Shown: positions 10,528 through 22,365, counted from the stretch's first letter. The stretch: DNA of 64,000 nt from Streptacidiphilus sp. 4-A2 (GCA_014284505.1 JAAFYY010000001.1:8481845-8545844); one strand, 5' to 3'. Numbers and translations: made by a program. Notes: generated from the letters alone by a model not told the origin.

Positions 10528-12125
10528 TCAGTTACGTGGCAACCGCAGGTGCAGCATCGCCAGCAGCCGCTGCTCCGGACGGGAGAGATCCAGGCCGGTC
10601 AACTGCTCGGCGCGGCGCACCCGGTAGCGCAGGGTGTTGGGTGGATGTGCAGCTCCCGCGCGGCCGAGGCGACATCGCCGAAGGCGTCCAGCCAGGCCAG
10701 CACCGATGCCGCCAACTGATGGTGACGAAGCGTCAGTTCCTCCAGCCGTGGATCGCGTACCCCGGGGTTGTCGGAGAGCAGCGTCAGGGTCTCCCCGAGC
10801 AGCACCTCGGCCAGTACCTCCGGCAGTGCCGCCACCTCGGCGGCGACCCGGCCGGAGGCCATCGCGTCGAGCACCCGGTCCGCCTCGCGCCGGGAGTCGG
10901 CGGCGTCCGCCAGCGCGGGTACCACCCGGCCGACCGCTCCGCGCAGCGGCGCGGGCAGGTGGTGCCGGGCGGCGTCGGCGATCTCCTGGGCCCAGCCCCG
11001 CAGTACCGCCGGCGCCAGGCCCCGGGCCAGCTCCGGCAGCAGTGCGTACACCCGGTCGCCGATGGTGGTGACCACGGCGCCCCGGTGCCGGGCGGCGGCG
11101 TGCACCGACACCAGGCCGACCGCCTCGGCCCGGGCCGGGTCCAGCGAGCCCGGCAGGGTGAAGCCGAGGACGGCCGCCGGACGTCCCGGATCCAGCCGCA
11201 GATGCCCGGCCAGTGAATGCGGCCCGGTCGTGCCGTCCAGCAGTCCGGTCAGCAGCGCCTGGGTGAGCCGCAGATCCGCGCTGGGCTCGCGCCGGGGCCG
11301 GACCAGATGCAGCGCGGCCACCCGGGCCGCGCCCAGCAGCGCCTGGTCGGCGCGCTCGGCCAGCGGCTGTGTGCCCTCCTGGACCCAGATCGTGCCCAAC
11401 TGCCGCTCGCCGGAGCGGATCCCCACCGCCAGCCGGCGGCGCAGCCCCAGCTCCGGGCGGGCGTCGATGGCCACCACCGCGTCCGAGGCGCGCAGCTGCT
11501 GGAACACGCCCCAGGCGCGCAGCTGCGCCAGATACGGCTCGGGGCCCTGCCAGCCCAGGATGGTCAGCCGCCGCAGGTCGTCCAGCTCGTCCGAGTCCGC
11601 CGAGCGGGAGTACGCCAGGATCCGGTTGGCGGTGTCCTCGATGCTGACGATGCCGCCGGTGAGCACCGCCGTGGTCTGCGCCAGCGCGAACAGGTCGCCC
11701 TCCTCCAGCCCCTCGCCGGGGCGGGCCGGCTGGACGCTGCCCAGGCAGGCGCGGGCCAGCGCGTCCAGCTGGCCCCAGCGGGCCTCCGGGCGCACCGACA
11801 GCAGGGCCACCCCCGCCTCCTCGGCCGCCTCCCGGAGCAGGTCGGAAGGACCGCCGGGGCCCGGCTCGCGCTTCACCGCCACGGCGGTGGCCCGGTCCCT
11901 TCCGGCGGCCCGCAGCAGCGGCAGCGCCGCCCGGCCGCGTACGCCCAGCGCCAGCACCAGATCACCCGGACGGGCCCCCGGCGGCTCCTCCGGATCGGCC
12001 AGGGCGACCCCGCTGACCTGCGCCTCCAGCCCGGCGGGCGCACACTGGAGCTCTGCCAGGGGTTCACCGAGGGACATCAGCAGCTGGCGCAGGGTGATCC
12101 CGATCGCCGGCGGTTCGAAGTTCAC
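10528..12125 (-). CDS. PucR-family activator, probable proline catabolism regulator
   Basis: About 530 residues starting at GTG 12125 (VNFEPPAIGITLRQLLMSLG). It has an N-terminal PucR-type domain (GVALADPEEPPGARPGDLVL), a central GGDEF-like/GAF-like region, and a C-terminal HTH_30 domain: VLAWLDAFGDVASAARELHI, then after a lost C near 10640 NTLRYRVRRAEQLTGLDLSR. PucR-type regulators divergent from P5C and proline dehydrogenase genes activate proline use in streptomycetes. The neighbouring genes here are exactly those, so the same role is inferred. It ends at 10528, convergent with the TetR gene. Confidence 0.85.
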
Positions 12126-12187
12126 GGCGACTCCCGGAGAGGGCCTGGCTGCGGCGGGCGTGGGCGACCGGATCCTGGGCAGGTGGA

Positions 12188-12237
12188 CATTTGGCCGACC
12201 GGACAAGGGTACGGGTCAGACATTAGCCGGTCGGACA
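12188..12237. promoter_or_regulatory. Repeated CATT-GCCGRYCGG-ACA sites, candidate PucR operator
   Basis: Two near-identical sites, CATTTGGCCGACCGGACA (12188-12205) and CATTAGCCGGTCGGACA (12221-12237), lie 33 bp apart, close to three helical turns. Each has a palindromic core CCGRYCGG. A third core, GCCGACCGGGA, occurs at about 12303. All lie between the divergent PucR gene and the P5C dehydrogenase gene. Operator function is inferred from the spacing and position. Confidence 0.5.
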
Positions 12238-12346
12238 GATACGCCGGACCCTGCCCGGCCCTAACGTCGTCCTGACGCGCGATCCGCGCGGCAGGTACGC
12301 CGCCGACCGGGACCACTCGCCCGGCCGCAACCAAGGGAGAACGCGC

Positions 12347-13976
<1,630 letters not shown>

Positions 13977-13988
13977 CGACGACCGGCC

Positions 13989-14025
13989 GGCCGCGCCCCC
14001 GCTTCCTCCCGGCGGGGGCGCGGCC
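13989..14025 (+). terminator. Hairpin after P5C dehydrogenase gene
   Basis: GGCCGCGCCCCCGC pairs perfectly over 14 bp with GCGGGGGCGCGGCC around a 9-base loop, 13 bp after the stop. It could terminate or attenuate read-through into proline dehydrogenase, which follows on the same strand. Confidence 0.6.
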
Positions 14026-14037
14026 ACCCCTTCCCCC

Positions 14038-14100
14038 ACCCCGCCCGCTCCGCCACCCGGTCCACCCCGCCCGCTCCGCCACCCGGTCCACCCCGCCCGC
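14038..14100. repeat. 26-bp tandem repeat, about 2.4 copies
   Basis: Two perfect tandem copies of a C-rich 26-bp unit beginning ACCCCGCCCGCTCC are followed by a partial third, between the hairpin after P5C dehydrogenase and the proline dehydrogenase start. There are no spacers, so it is not a CRISPR. Its copy number could be collapsed or variable. Confidence 0.8.
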
Positions 14101-14126
14101 GTGACCTGCCCTGTCCAGGAGTCCAC

Positions 14127-15052
14127 ATGCTCCGCACCACCCTGCTCGCCGCCTCCCGCGCCCCGCGCGCCCGCCAGGCGATCGAGGCGCTGCCCCCCAC
14201 CCGCGCCATCGTCAAGCGCTTCATCGCCGGCGACGTCCTGGACGAGGCCGTCGCCGTCACCGACGAACTGGTCGGCGCCGGCCGCCGGATCACCCTCGAC
14301 CACCTCGGCGAGGACACCCGCGACGCCGCCCAGGCCGCCGAGACCGCCGTCGCCTACGAGAAGCTGCTGGCCGCACTGAAGGAGACCGGCCTCGCCGACC
14401 GGGCCGAGGTGTCGGTGAAGCTCTCCGCGGTCGGCCAGTTCCTGCCGCAGGACGGCGAGCAGGTCGCCCTGGAGAACGCCCGCCGCATCTGCGAGGCCGC
14501 GGCCGCCGCCGGGACCACGGTCACCCTGGACATGGAGGACCACACCACCACCGACTCCACCCTCGGCATAGCCCGCGAACTGCGCGCCCGACTACCCTGG
14601 CTCGGCGTCGTCCTCCAGGCCTACCTGCACCGCACCGAGGCCGACTGCGCCGAGTTCTCCGGCCCCGGCTCCCGGGTCCGGCTGTGCAAGGGCGCCTACC
14701 AGGAGCCCGCCTCGGTCGCCTACCAGTCCAAGCACGAGGTGGACCGCGCCTATGTCCGCTGCCTGAAGGTGCTGATGGGCGGCGAGGGCTACCCGAGGTC
14801 GCCTCGCACGACCGCGCCTGAACCGCATCGCCGGCCAGCTCGCCCAGTGGCAGGAGCGCAAGCCCGACAGCTTCGAGTACCAGATGCTGTACGGCATCCG
14901 CCCCGAGGAGCAGCAGCATCGTCGACACCGGCGCCACCATGCGCATCTACCTCCCCTACGGCGGCGAGTGGTACGGCTACTTCATGCGCCGCCTCGCCGA
15001 GCGCCCCGCCAACCTCACCTTCTTCCTCCGCGCCCTCGCCACCCGCAACTGA
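14127..15052 (+). CDS. Proline dehydrogenase
   Basis: A monofunctional FAD-dependent proline dehydrogenase of about 308 residues that oxidises proline to P5C for the upstream dehydrogenase. Conserved beta-barrel strands are visible: AEVSVKLSAVGQFL, TVTLDMEDHTTTDSTL, LGVVLQAYLHRTEADC, VRLCKGAYQEPASVAYQSK, then MRIYLPYGGEWYGYFMRRLA, which contains the substrate-binding Y and the RR pair. Frame breaks occur near 14795, 14815 and 14920. ATG 14127 follows CAGGAG. A perfect terminator hairpin lies 18 bp downstream. Confidence 0.92.
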
Positions 15053-15069
15053 CGGGCCGCCTGCCACGG

Positions 15070-15105
15070 ACTGCCCCCAGGATCTCGGATGATCCTGGGG
15101 GCAGT
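15070..15105 (+). terminator. Perfect 15-bp hairpin after proline dehydrogenase
   Basis: ACTGCCCCCAGGATC and GATCCTGGGGGCAGT pair completely around a TCGGAT loop, followed by TGTATG. It marks the end of the proline operon and the border of the DUF4157 island. Confidence 0.8.
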
Positions 15106-15215
15106 TGTATGCATTGCCGCTCTGGCGGCTGTTCGAGATGTCGTAGCTGACGCTTTCGAGGGCGACGGTGTGGGCATGAGGCACCCGGTGAGGTCGGCCG
15201 GGCGCACTGCCCGGA

Positions 15216-17634
15216 TCAATATCGGGATGTGTCCTCGATGCCGTGCCCCTTGCATTCTCTGATGAACCGATTCCATGTGGACTCGTCGCAATCCTGGATG
15301 AGATGGGACTGGGCCATCAGCTGCTGAAGTACCTGCTTCCTCTGGCGGAGGTCGACAGAATTATCCTCCAGCCATTCCTTGATCCGCTTGCCGTTCAGTG
15401 GATGGGACCGGTGCTGGTGATTGTCCCGGGTGGCCCGGCCTGTGCCTTCCACACCCTCCATTGCGTCGGGGTGCGGGAAGTAGAAGGATACGGCGTCCCC
15501 GATCTCGGCTCGGTCCTGCGCTCCGAAACCGCCTGCCCACTGGGGGTCGGCTGCGACCAGATCGTCTTGCCTCGGCTCCTTGAGGAAGACCCGCCCATAT
15601 GTGGGAGCGAAGGGCCCTTCCAGCTTCATGCCGCGATTCCAGCCCTTCGAGGGTGGTCCAGCATGGTGCCTTCACCCAGAGCGCCCCTGTTCTGGAACGG
15701 GGTGATGTCGATGGATATCGTTCTTATGCCGGCGAACGCGAACTGGTCGGTGACCCCGCTGCGCATTCCAATCGCGCCGAGGACGTTGAAATTCTTGTTG
15801 AGGTGATGCAGGAGCGCCAGTTGCGACCTGCGATCCCTCGTCTGTGCCCAGGTGTAGTACCTCACCAGATGCGGCCCGCCCCAGGCTTCCTCCGTCACGC
15901 CGCCCGGAAAGACATCTCCGATGGGAACGATGGTTACGCTCGGTCCGAGCTTCTCCCTGACCGCACTGATGATGTCCTGCATTCCCTGCCGGCCGGTGTC
16001 GAGTGCGGGAGCATTGCCCTGCCGCTGTGGCCGCTGTCGCGGAAGTTCACGAGGACATACTTGGCGTTGGCGTGGAATCCCTTTCCTGCCAGCAGCGGCG
16101 GAAATATCTCGTCCTGTGCTGCGGTCGGCGCGGCGTAGTCATCGTGGAACTTGTCCTGCCGCCGCTTCATCGTGGCGGGGTTATCGTGCCAGCCGTATTT
16201 GTGGTTGACTCTTTCCAGGGTCTTCCCCAGGCGCCTGGTGGATGCCGTGTCGCCGTTACGCGTGAGGGTCCCGTTTCTGCCGCCCTCGTCCAACTTGTCC
16301 GCGAGCTCCAGATCCTGTGCCGAACGGCGTGACCAGTACACTCTCCGCCTGGTTGACGTCAGGTCCTGGGTGAGCTCTATCATCCCCTGTGCTTTGCCTT
16401 CTTTCCCTGCGGTGACGCCGAAGACGAGGAGATTGAAATTGTCTTCGGCGACCATGACCGCTCGCGCATGGTACATGTCGCCAGTGTGGTCGACGTCCAG
16501 CGCCACCGCGTTGCTGTCGGACAGTTCGCAATCTTGAAGGTCCTCCCTGCTGCGGATCTCTTCTGCGTGCCAGGCCGAGGTGACTGAGTTGTCAGGGGCA
16601 TTCGGATCGTGCTGTTCCTCTGGGGCGGCCCCTGTGTGCTGCTCTTCCTGGGCGGGCCCTATATATTGCCCCGAGGCGTCAAATTGCGGCGAGTAGTGCA
16701 TGTACCACTGGTCGCGCCAGGGCCACTGGGCCGGGTCCACCTGGTAGTTTGCGGATTCCAGCGGGTGGTAATGAGCCAGGGCACTCAGCACCGCATTATG
16801 GTGGGCCTGGTTGAAGTGCTGCTCCATCGGGGCATCCTGCGCCGTCGGTGCTTCCGATGTGCCGTCGATCCGGTGGCGCTTGGGCGCCTCCTGGGAAGAC
16901 CCGCCGACCTGCGGCAGCTGAGCTCCCTCTTCGGATTCGCCCTCGTAGGGTCTTTTTCCGTTGTGCATGCGCTGGACGGGGGCCGGCCCCTGGGGTGATG
17001 CTTCCGCCTGCGGGACGAGCGGATGGACGGGGGCGGGCGACGAAAGGACGCGCGTTGCGTTGGCTTCGGCCTGGCGCTCGAAGCGGTCGGAGGGGTCGGA
17101 CACCCTCAGTCCGCTGCCGTTGTCGGTGCCGGCGACGGGGCCCTGGCGTTGCTGGATGACGTGGGTCAGTTCATGGGCGAGGGTGTGTTTGTCTCCGCCG
17201 CCGTCGCCGATGACCACATGGTTACCGCTGGTGTAGGCGTGGGCGCCGACCTCGGCTGCGGAGGCGCGGGCCGCGCCGTCGGTGTGAACACGGACGTCGG
17301 AGAAATCGGCGCCGAGACGGGATTCCATGTCGGTGCGGGTGGCGTCGTCCAGTGGCTGCCCATTGGTGTTCAGGACGTTGTGCACAGCGGATCGCTGCAC
17401 CGGGGCAGTCATATTTTGCGTGTGGCCGCAGCCGGCACCGTGCTGGTGTCGGGACTGCTCGATCACCCGGGAGACCCCCGCATTGCCGAGACTGCGCTGC
17501 AAGGCCAGGGCCGTTTGGGGAGACAATCCGCTGCCGGTGTTCAACCCCGGCATGGCTGCTTCGAACGCGACGTTACGTGGCGTATCGCGGCGTGGCTCTG
17601 CCTCTGACTGCATGCGGGAGTCTTTGGCGTGCAT
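15216..17634 (-). CDS. DUF4157 (HELTH) protein with large C-terminal domain, putative injected effector
   Basis: Joined across frame changes near 16020 and 15645, this is a protein of about 806 residues. Residues ~35-75 hold the short motif LALQRSLGNAGVSRVIEQ and HQHGAGCGH. Residues ~95-170 form a DUF4157 domain (ESRLGADFSDVRVHTDGAA, then TLAHELTHVIQQRQGPVA with a zinc-protease-like HELTH). A disordered, Gln/Glu/Pro-rich linker follows, then a domain of about 450 residues ending in RFIRECKGHGIEDTSRY. The C-terminal part shows VLVNFRDSGHSG and later GMRSGVTDQFAFAGIRTISI, which loosely resembles the sugar-nucleotide lobe of GT-B glycosyltransferases; that is a weak guess. DUF4157 is a frequent leader of cargo for extracellular contractile injection systems. 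ATG 17634 follows GGAAGGA. Base composition is less GC-rich than its flanks. Confidence 0.75.
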
Positions 17635-18900
17635 GGGAGTCCTTCCGAAGACGCAGTAGGTGTTTTCCCTGGATAGCTGGCCAGGCCATCGGCTTACAAC
17701 AGGCGATCGGGCATCGTGCGGTGCGCGAAAGGACAGGCGGACGCTGCGGTGACACCCGTTGGATTGAGGAACAGCGGTGGCTCGCAACTCGATTCCGGTT
17801 GCGCGCCACCGCCGATGTCACTGCTGCGGAACGCGCTCCTGAGAGGCGTTCCTGGCGGCTACGTCAGCTGGTTGCATGATTGCCGGAGGCCCGGCCATGG
17901 ATCCGCCGTAGCCGACCCACGTGTAGTTGTTGCCCTGACGTTTGTTGGATATCGCGTGGATGTGGATACCGACCTTGTAGTCGGCCTGAAGAACGTAGAA
18001 GAAGGCAATGCCTCCGCTCCCGCCCTTCAGATGCTGGTGGACCGGCATATTCAAGATGTAGTTGCCTTCCCGGGGCGAGAGGTTCCCGGTCTTCAGGCTG
18101 TTGATGATATTCTGGTCAAGGGCATCGAAGGCACCTTCCGGGGCACGCGGGCCGTAGGTGACCTCATGGCTGAGAACCCAGCTTCCCGGCTCGTTCACGC
18201 GGAAGTCGGTGCGGCGTTGGCTTTTCGCTTCCGCCGCCCCTGTGCTTCGTCAGCCAGGGTCCCCTCGACGCTTTGCCACTCCTTCCGGGCGGCATCCTGG
18301 AGTTTTGTCTTCGTCAGATTGACCTTCGTCTTCGAGGTGTAGTCGCGGGTCGCCTCGTAAGCCCAGTAGTCGTCTTCAAAGCGACTTCCCAACCCTTTGG
18401 CGAGAAGATATGCACGGAAGTCAGCGATGAAATCCTCCAGGCTGGCCGGCAGCGGATCGGGTGCTTCCATCCGCTGAACCTGAGGCGCTTCGGTCGATCG
18501 GTCGACTGCATGGGTCCGCTGTACCGGTGCCGCCCCGGACATCACCCGCTGGGCGTTGGCCTCGGCGGCGCGCTCGAAGCGGTCCGACGGGTCGGAGACC
18601 TGTAGTCCGCTGCCGTTGTCAGTGCTGGCGACGGGGCCCTGGCGTTGCTGGATGACGTGGGTGAGTTCGTGGGCGAGGGTGTGTTTGTCGTTGCCGCCGT
18701 CGCCGATGACGACGTGGTTGCCGGAGGTGTAGGCGCGGGCGCCGATCTCGGCGGCTGAGCGCTGCGCGGTCGCGCCGGTGTGCAGGCGCACGTCGGAGAA
18801 GTCGGCGCCGAGCCGGGCCTCCATGTCGGTGCGGGTCGCGTTGTCGAGCGGACGGCCGCCGCGCTGAGCACGTCATGGACCGCCGAACGTTGCACCGGGG
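17040..18900. repeat. Duplicated leader region of the two DUF4157 genes
   Basis: The DNA for the DUF4157 domain at about 17050-17390 recurs at about 18550-18900 in the same orientation, with long identical runs (for example around GACGGGGCCCTGGCGTTGCT). The genes are unrelated outside this part. This points to duplication or recombination of the leader module with payload exchange. Confidence 0.7.
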
Positions 18901-19137
18901 CTGCTGCCTCGGCGGCATTCTGCGCGTGGCCGCACCCGGCGCCGTGCTGGTGGCGGGACTGCTCGACCAGGCGGGAGACAGCCGCGTTGCCGATGCTGCG
19001 CTGCAAGGCAAGGATCGCCTGGGGGACAGGCTGCCTGAGCTGAATGCGGCTGGAGCCGGCGCGGCTGAGCCGGAGTGCCTGGGAGCAGGCCGCTCCGGGG
19101 ATCGGCTGGGGGCTTTGTCGGCTTCTTGCGCGCGCAC
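17818..19137 (-). CDS. Second DUF4157 (HELTH) protein with a different C-terminal domain
   Basis: Across breaks near 19007, 18868 and 18220 this reads as about 440 residues. The leader repeats the neighbour's: LALQRSIGNAAVSRLVEQ, HQHGAGCGH, then DUF4157 (EARLGADFSDVRLHTGATA and TLAHELTHVIQQRQGPVA). The C-terminal ~220 residues are unrelated: SLEDFIADFRAYLLAKGLGS, a Lys/Thr-rich stretch, then FRVNEPGSWVLSHEVTYGPR and a His-rich segment (NMPVHQHLKGGSGGIAFFYV). I recognise no family for it. The start is taken as GTG 19137, weakly supported by AAGG upstream. The shared leader with swapped payload is the pattern of polymorphic secreted toxins. Confidence 0.7.
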
Positions 19138-19480
19138 GTGGAACCTTGTCTGTCGGAGCAGCGGGGCGAGACGTTGGGTGCGGCGGTGTGGGCGCGGAGC
19201 GGCCCGGTGCCTCCTCGGCGTAGCGCGTGACACCGCTGTACAGGCCAGTCGATCATCGACTCAGGAGTGCGGGCCAGGCGGAACCATGGGCATGTTTATA
19301 GGCAGAAGTAGCGCCTCGGGGGCGACCGGACCGGGTGTGGCTGGCCACACCACAGGTGCCTGGCGGGCCGCAGTGACCTGGGGATTCGGGTGGGGGAGGG
19401 TGATCGGTGTGATGGCGGCGACCCGTTGAGCCGGTGGTTCGGGGCGTCGTCCAAGTGCTCGGTCGAGTTGGAGGAATCCC
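19138..19480. other. 343-bp intergenic region between divergent genes
   Basis: Lies between the start of the second DUF4157 gene (minus) and the membrane protein gene (plus). I see no convincing small gene, repeat or RNA. It should hold the promoters of both; no clear -35/-10 pair stands out. Confidence 0.5.
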
Positions 19481-20341
19481 ATGCGCACTCATGCGGCCAG
19501 GTCGCGATCCGTGGACATGTCCGGGCGGGCACTTGCTGTGCTCGCCGCTCTGGCGGTGGTGCTCGGCGCGGCTCTGGTGCTGGCGCCGGGTGTGTTGGCA
19601 TCCAGTGCGCCGGGGGTGGGTTTGCTGATCAGCGCAGCCTTGTCGAGGCTCTTCGGGCTGCGTTCACGGGGTACTGGAATTCCGGTGAACGGGGGTACTC
19701 GCCGGGGTTGGAGCGGGTGGTCGACTACTGGTTCCGCTATCACCTGGCCAAGGCGGTGATCGCGGCGGTGTTGCTGGTCGTGCTGGTCGCACTGGGTGTG
19801 TTGGTGTGGCGGGGCTATCTGCGGGGAGGGCGCGGGTGCGGGCCGGTGGGTTCGGTGCGGCGGCGGGCGGGTCGGGGTCACGCTGGCCGGGTTGTTCACC
19901 TTGCTGGTGGTGATGGCCAACATCCAGGGTGTGGTGGCGCCGCTCTCCTCGGTGCTGACGATGCTGCCGGTCGGCGCCCGGGACGGGCGGTTGGCGGTGG
20001 CGGTCGGTCAGGTCAGGCAGCAGCTGGCCGGGTATTCGCGGCTGAGCGGCCGGACATCGCCCGCGACGCGGGTGATGGTCGACGACTTCGGGCTTTACCA
20101 CGCGGCGATGGCGGTGATCGCGTCAGTGGTGGCGGCCGCGCTGATCGGGGTGAGTGTGGCGCTGTGGCGGAGGTTCGCGGCGGCCCGCGGGACGGACCAG
20201 CGGGCGACGCTGGTGGCGGGGGCGTACGGGGCGGTGTTGGGGGTGCTGGCGCTGGCGCTGCTGGTGATTGTCGCGGCGAACGCGTCCACCGCGGCCGACC
20301 CGGCGCCGGCGTTGCTGGCCTTCTTCCAGGGCGGATGGTGA
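19481..20341 (+). CDS. Multi-pass membrane protein of unknown function
   Basis: Across breaks near 19656 and 19830 this gives about 288 residues with four strongly hydrophobic spans: ALAVLAALAVVLGAALVLAP, AVIAAVLLVVLVALGVLVWR, VTLAGLFTLLVVMANIQGVV, and two more near the C-terminus (AMAVIASVVAAALIGVSVAL, ALALLVIVAANAST). Between them is LERVVDYWFRYHLAKA. No family is recognised. It is convergent with the response regulator gene, only 13 bp away. Start ATG 19481 follows GGAGGAAT, a good Shine-Dalgarno. Confidence 0.7.
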
Positions 20342-20354
20342 CGCGCGGCGGCGG

Positions 20355-21041
20355 TCAGGCGTCGAGGTAGGCGAGGACGGCCAGCACCCGGCGGTGCTGG
20401 CTGTCGTCCGGTGGCAGGCCCAGCTTCGCGAAGACATTGCCGATGTGCTTCTCCACCGCGCTGTTGGAGAGCACCAGTTGCCGGGCGAGGGCCGCGTTGG
20501 AGTGGCCTTCGGCCATCAGCGCGAGTAGTTGGCGTTCGCGTGGGGTGAGTGCGGCCAGCGGGTCCTTCCGGCGTTGCCCGGCCAGCAGTTGGGAGACGAC
20601 CTGGGGGTCGAGCACGGTCGCGCCCCGGGCGACCCGCTCCAGGGCGTCCAGGAACTCCTCGACCCGGGCGACCCGGTCCTTGAGCAGGTAGCCGACCGCG
20701 CCGGAGCCGTCCGCGAGCAGTTCGGCGGCGTAGGAGGCCTCGACGTACTGGCTGAGTACCAGGATCGGGGCGCCGGGCAGTTGGGCTCGGGCGGCGATCG
20801 CGGCGCGCAGGCCTTCGTCGGTGTGCGTGGGCGGCATCCGGACGTCGACCACCGACACGTCGGGGCGGTGTTCGAGCACCGCCCCGACCAGGGCGGGGCC
20901 GTCGCCGACGGACGCCACCACCCGGTGGCCCTCGTCGGCGAGCAGCCGGACCAGGCCTTCGCGCAGCAGCACCGCGTCGTCGGCCACGACGATCCGCAGC
21001 GGGGTGCGGGCCGGTCCGTCCGGGGCCGGGGTCAGGGGCAT
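20355..21041 (-). CDS. NarL/LuxR-type response regulator
   Basis: An intact 228-residue regulator. The receiver domain shows LRIVVADDAVLLREGL (acidic pair), the phospho-acceptor Asp in VSVVDVRMPP and the Lys in GYLLKDRVARV. The C-terminal LuxR HTH reads LTPRERQLLALMAEGHSNAA and LVLSNSAVEKHIGNVFAKLG. Its start overlaps the end of the kinase gene by 10 bp, so the two form one operon. Targets are unknown. Confidence 0.93.
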   Translation of the reverse strand: MPLTPAPDGPARTPLRIVVADDAVLLREGLVRLLADEGHRVVASVGDGPALVGAVLEHRPDVSVVDVRMPPTHTDEGLRAAIAARAQLPGAPILVLSQYVEASYAAELLADGSGAVGYLLKDRVARVEEFLDALERVARGATVLDPQVVSQLLAGQRRKDPLAALTPRERQLLALMAEGHSNAALARQLVLSNSAVEKHIGNVFAKLGLPPDDSQHRRVLAVLAYLDA

Positions 21042-22365
21042 GGCAGCTCCGCGGTGATCGTGGTCGGTCCTTCGTCGGGGCTGGTGATCCGCAGCCGGCC
21101 GCCGACCGCGTGCAGCCGGTCGTCCAGGCCGCGCAGTCCGTGGCCCTTGGCCAGGGCCGCGCCGCCCACGCCGTCGTCGGCCACCCAGACCCGCAGTGTC
21201 CCCTCGGCGTGGCGCAGCCCGATGACGCAGCGATGGGCGTGGCTGTGCTTGGCCACATTGGTGAGGGACTCGGCGACCACGAAGTACGCGGCGGTCTCGA
21301 CCGCGGCGTCGGGCCGATGGTCCAGCGGCCCGGCGTCGAGCTCGGCGGGCACCACGCTGCGCGAGGCCAGGGCGGCGAGTGCCGCGCGCAGGCCGCGGTC
21401 GACCAGGATCGGCGGGGCAATACCGCGGGACAGGGCCCGCAGTTCGTCCAGTGCCTCCTGGGCCTGGAGCAGGGCGTCGGCGAGGGCCTCCCTGGCTGCC
21501 TCCGGTCTGCTGTCGAAGTGCCGGCTGGGCCGGCGAGTTCCAGCGCCAGCCGGACCAGCCGCTGCTGCGGGCCGTCGTGGATATCGCGTTCGAGCCGGCG
21601 CAGCGCGGCCGCCTCGGCCGTCACCGCGGCGACGGTCTGCGCGCGGGCGGTGTCCCGCTCCTGCTCCAGGCCGCTGATCCGGCGGTGCAGCGTGGACAGG
21701 TCGGACAGCAGTGCCTGCCCGAGCCCGGCCTGGGCGGCGACGCAGGCGCGGGTCGCCAGCGGCAGGGTGGCCAGCGCCAGCAGGCCGATCGTGACCGCGA
21801 AGGCGAGCCGCTGGTCCGGTGAGGTCAGTCCCAGGCTGAGGGCGATATGCGACTGGGGGCTGCCCAGGTAGAGGTTCATCGGCCGTAGCGCGCCGGCCGA
21901 GTACTGGTCGCGCAGCGGAGAGGTGAGCGTGGCCACGCCGACGAACCACCACAGGGCGGTCACCACCGAGGTGGCCAGGACGACCGGAAGCACCGCCACG
22001 GCGTGCGCCGCGTCGAGCCACAGCCCCGGGCCCGAGGCGGCGGCCCTCCCCTTCGGCCCGGGCCGCTCCCCACCGACCCGGCCGCGCACCTTGGCGATCC
22101 GCCACCGCTCCAGGTCGGCGGACCAGTGGGTCAGCTCCGGACCGGCGGCCCTGACCGGCGATCCGCCCGGCAGCAGCAGACCGACGGCGCTTACGCACAG
22201 GCCGACCAGCACCAGCAGCACGCCGAGCACGGCACTGACCGGCGCGGTCAGCAGATACAGCGACTCCCCGAGCGCCCGGAGCCCGGCATGTACGGCGGCC
22301 CGGGCGAGCAGCCGGCACCGGCCCGCGACCGCGCCCGCGGCCACGGAAGGCAACGACTCAGCCAT
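21032..22365 (-). CDS. Sensor histidine kinase (HisKA_3 type)
   Basis: About 445 residues. The N-terminal half has several membrane spans (SAVLGVLLVLVGLCVSAVGL, VVLATSVVTALWWFVGVATL, FAVTIGLLALATLPLATRAC), a coiled region (ISGLEQERDTARAQ), then the H-box RRLERDIHDGPQQRLV with the phosphorylated His. After a frame change near 21520 come the ATP-binding motifs: ESLTNVAKHSHAH (N-box), WVADDGVGGA and GHGLRGLDDRL. It is the cognate partner of the overlapping NarL-type regulator. The signal is unknown. It is divergent from the DUF6011 ORF. Confidence 0.9.

Noticed and set aside
14038..14100. CRISPR array
   Set aside because: The copies are directly adjacent without spacers, and no cas gene is nearby.
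15216..15982. Separate small genes (including an immunity gene) downstream of the first DUF4157 protein
   Set aside because: The two short frames continue the same protein across single-base breaks near 16020 and 15645; no independent ribosome site is seen.
15216..19137. Complete contractile injection system locus
   Set aside because: Only DUF4157-type candidate cargo is present; no sheath, tube, baseplate, spike or AAA ATPase gene is seen in the flanks.
20355..22365. Two-component system as pathway-specific regulator of the CDPS-P450 pair
   Set aside because: It lies on the opposite strand with another ORF between, and nothing in the sequence links them.
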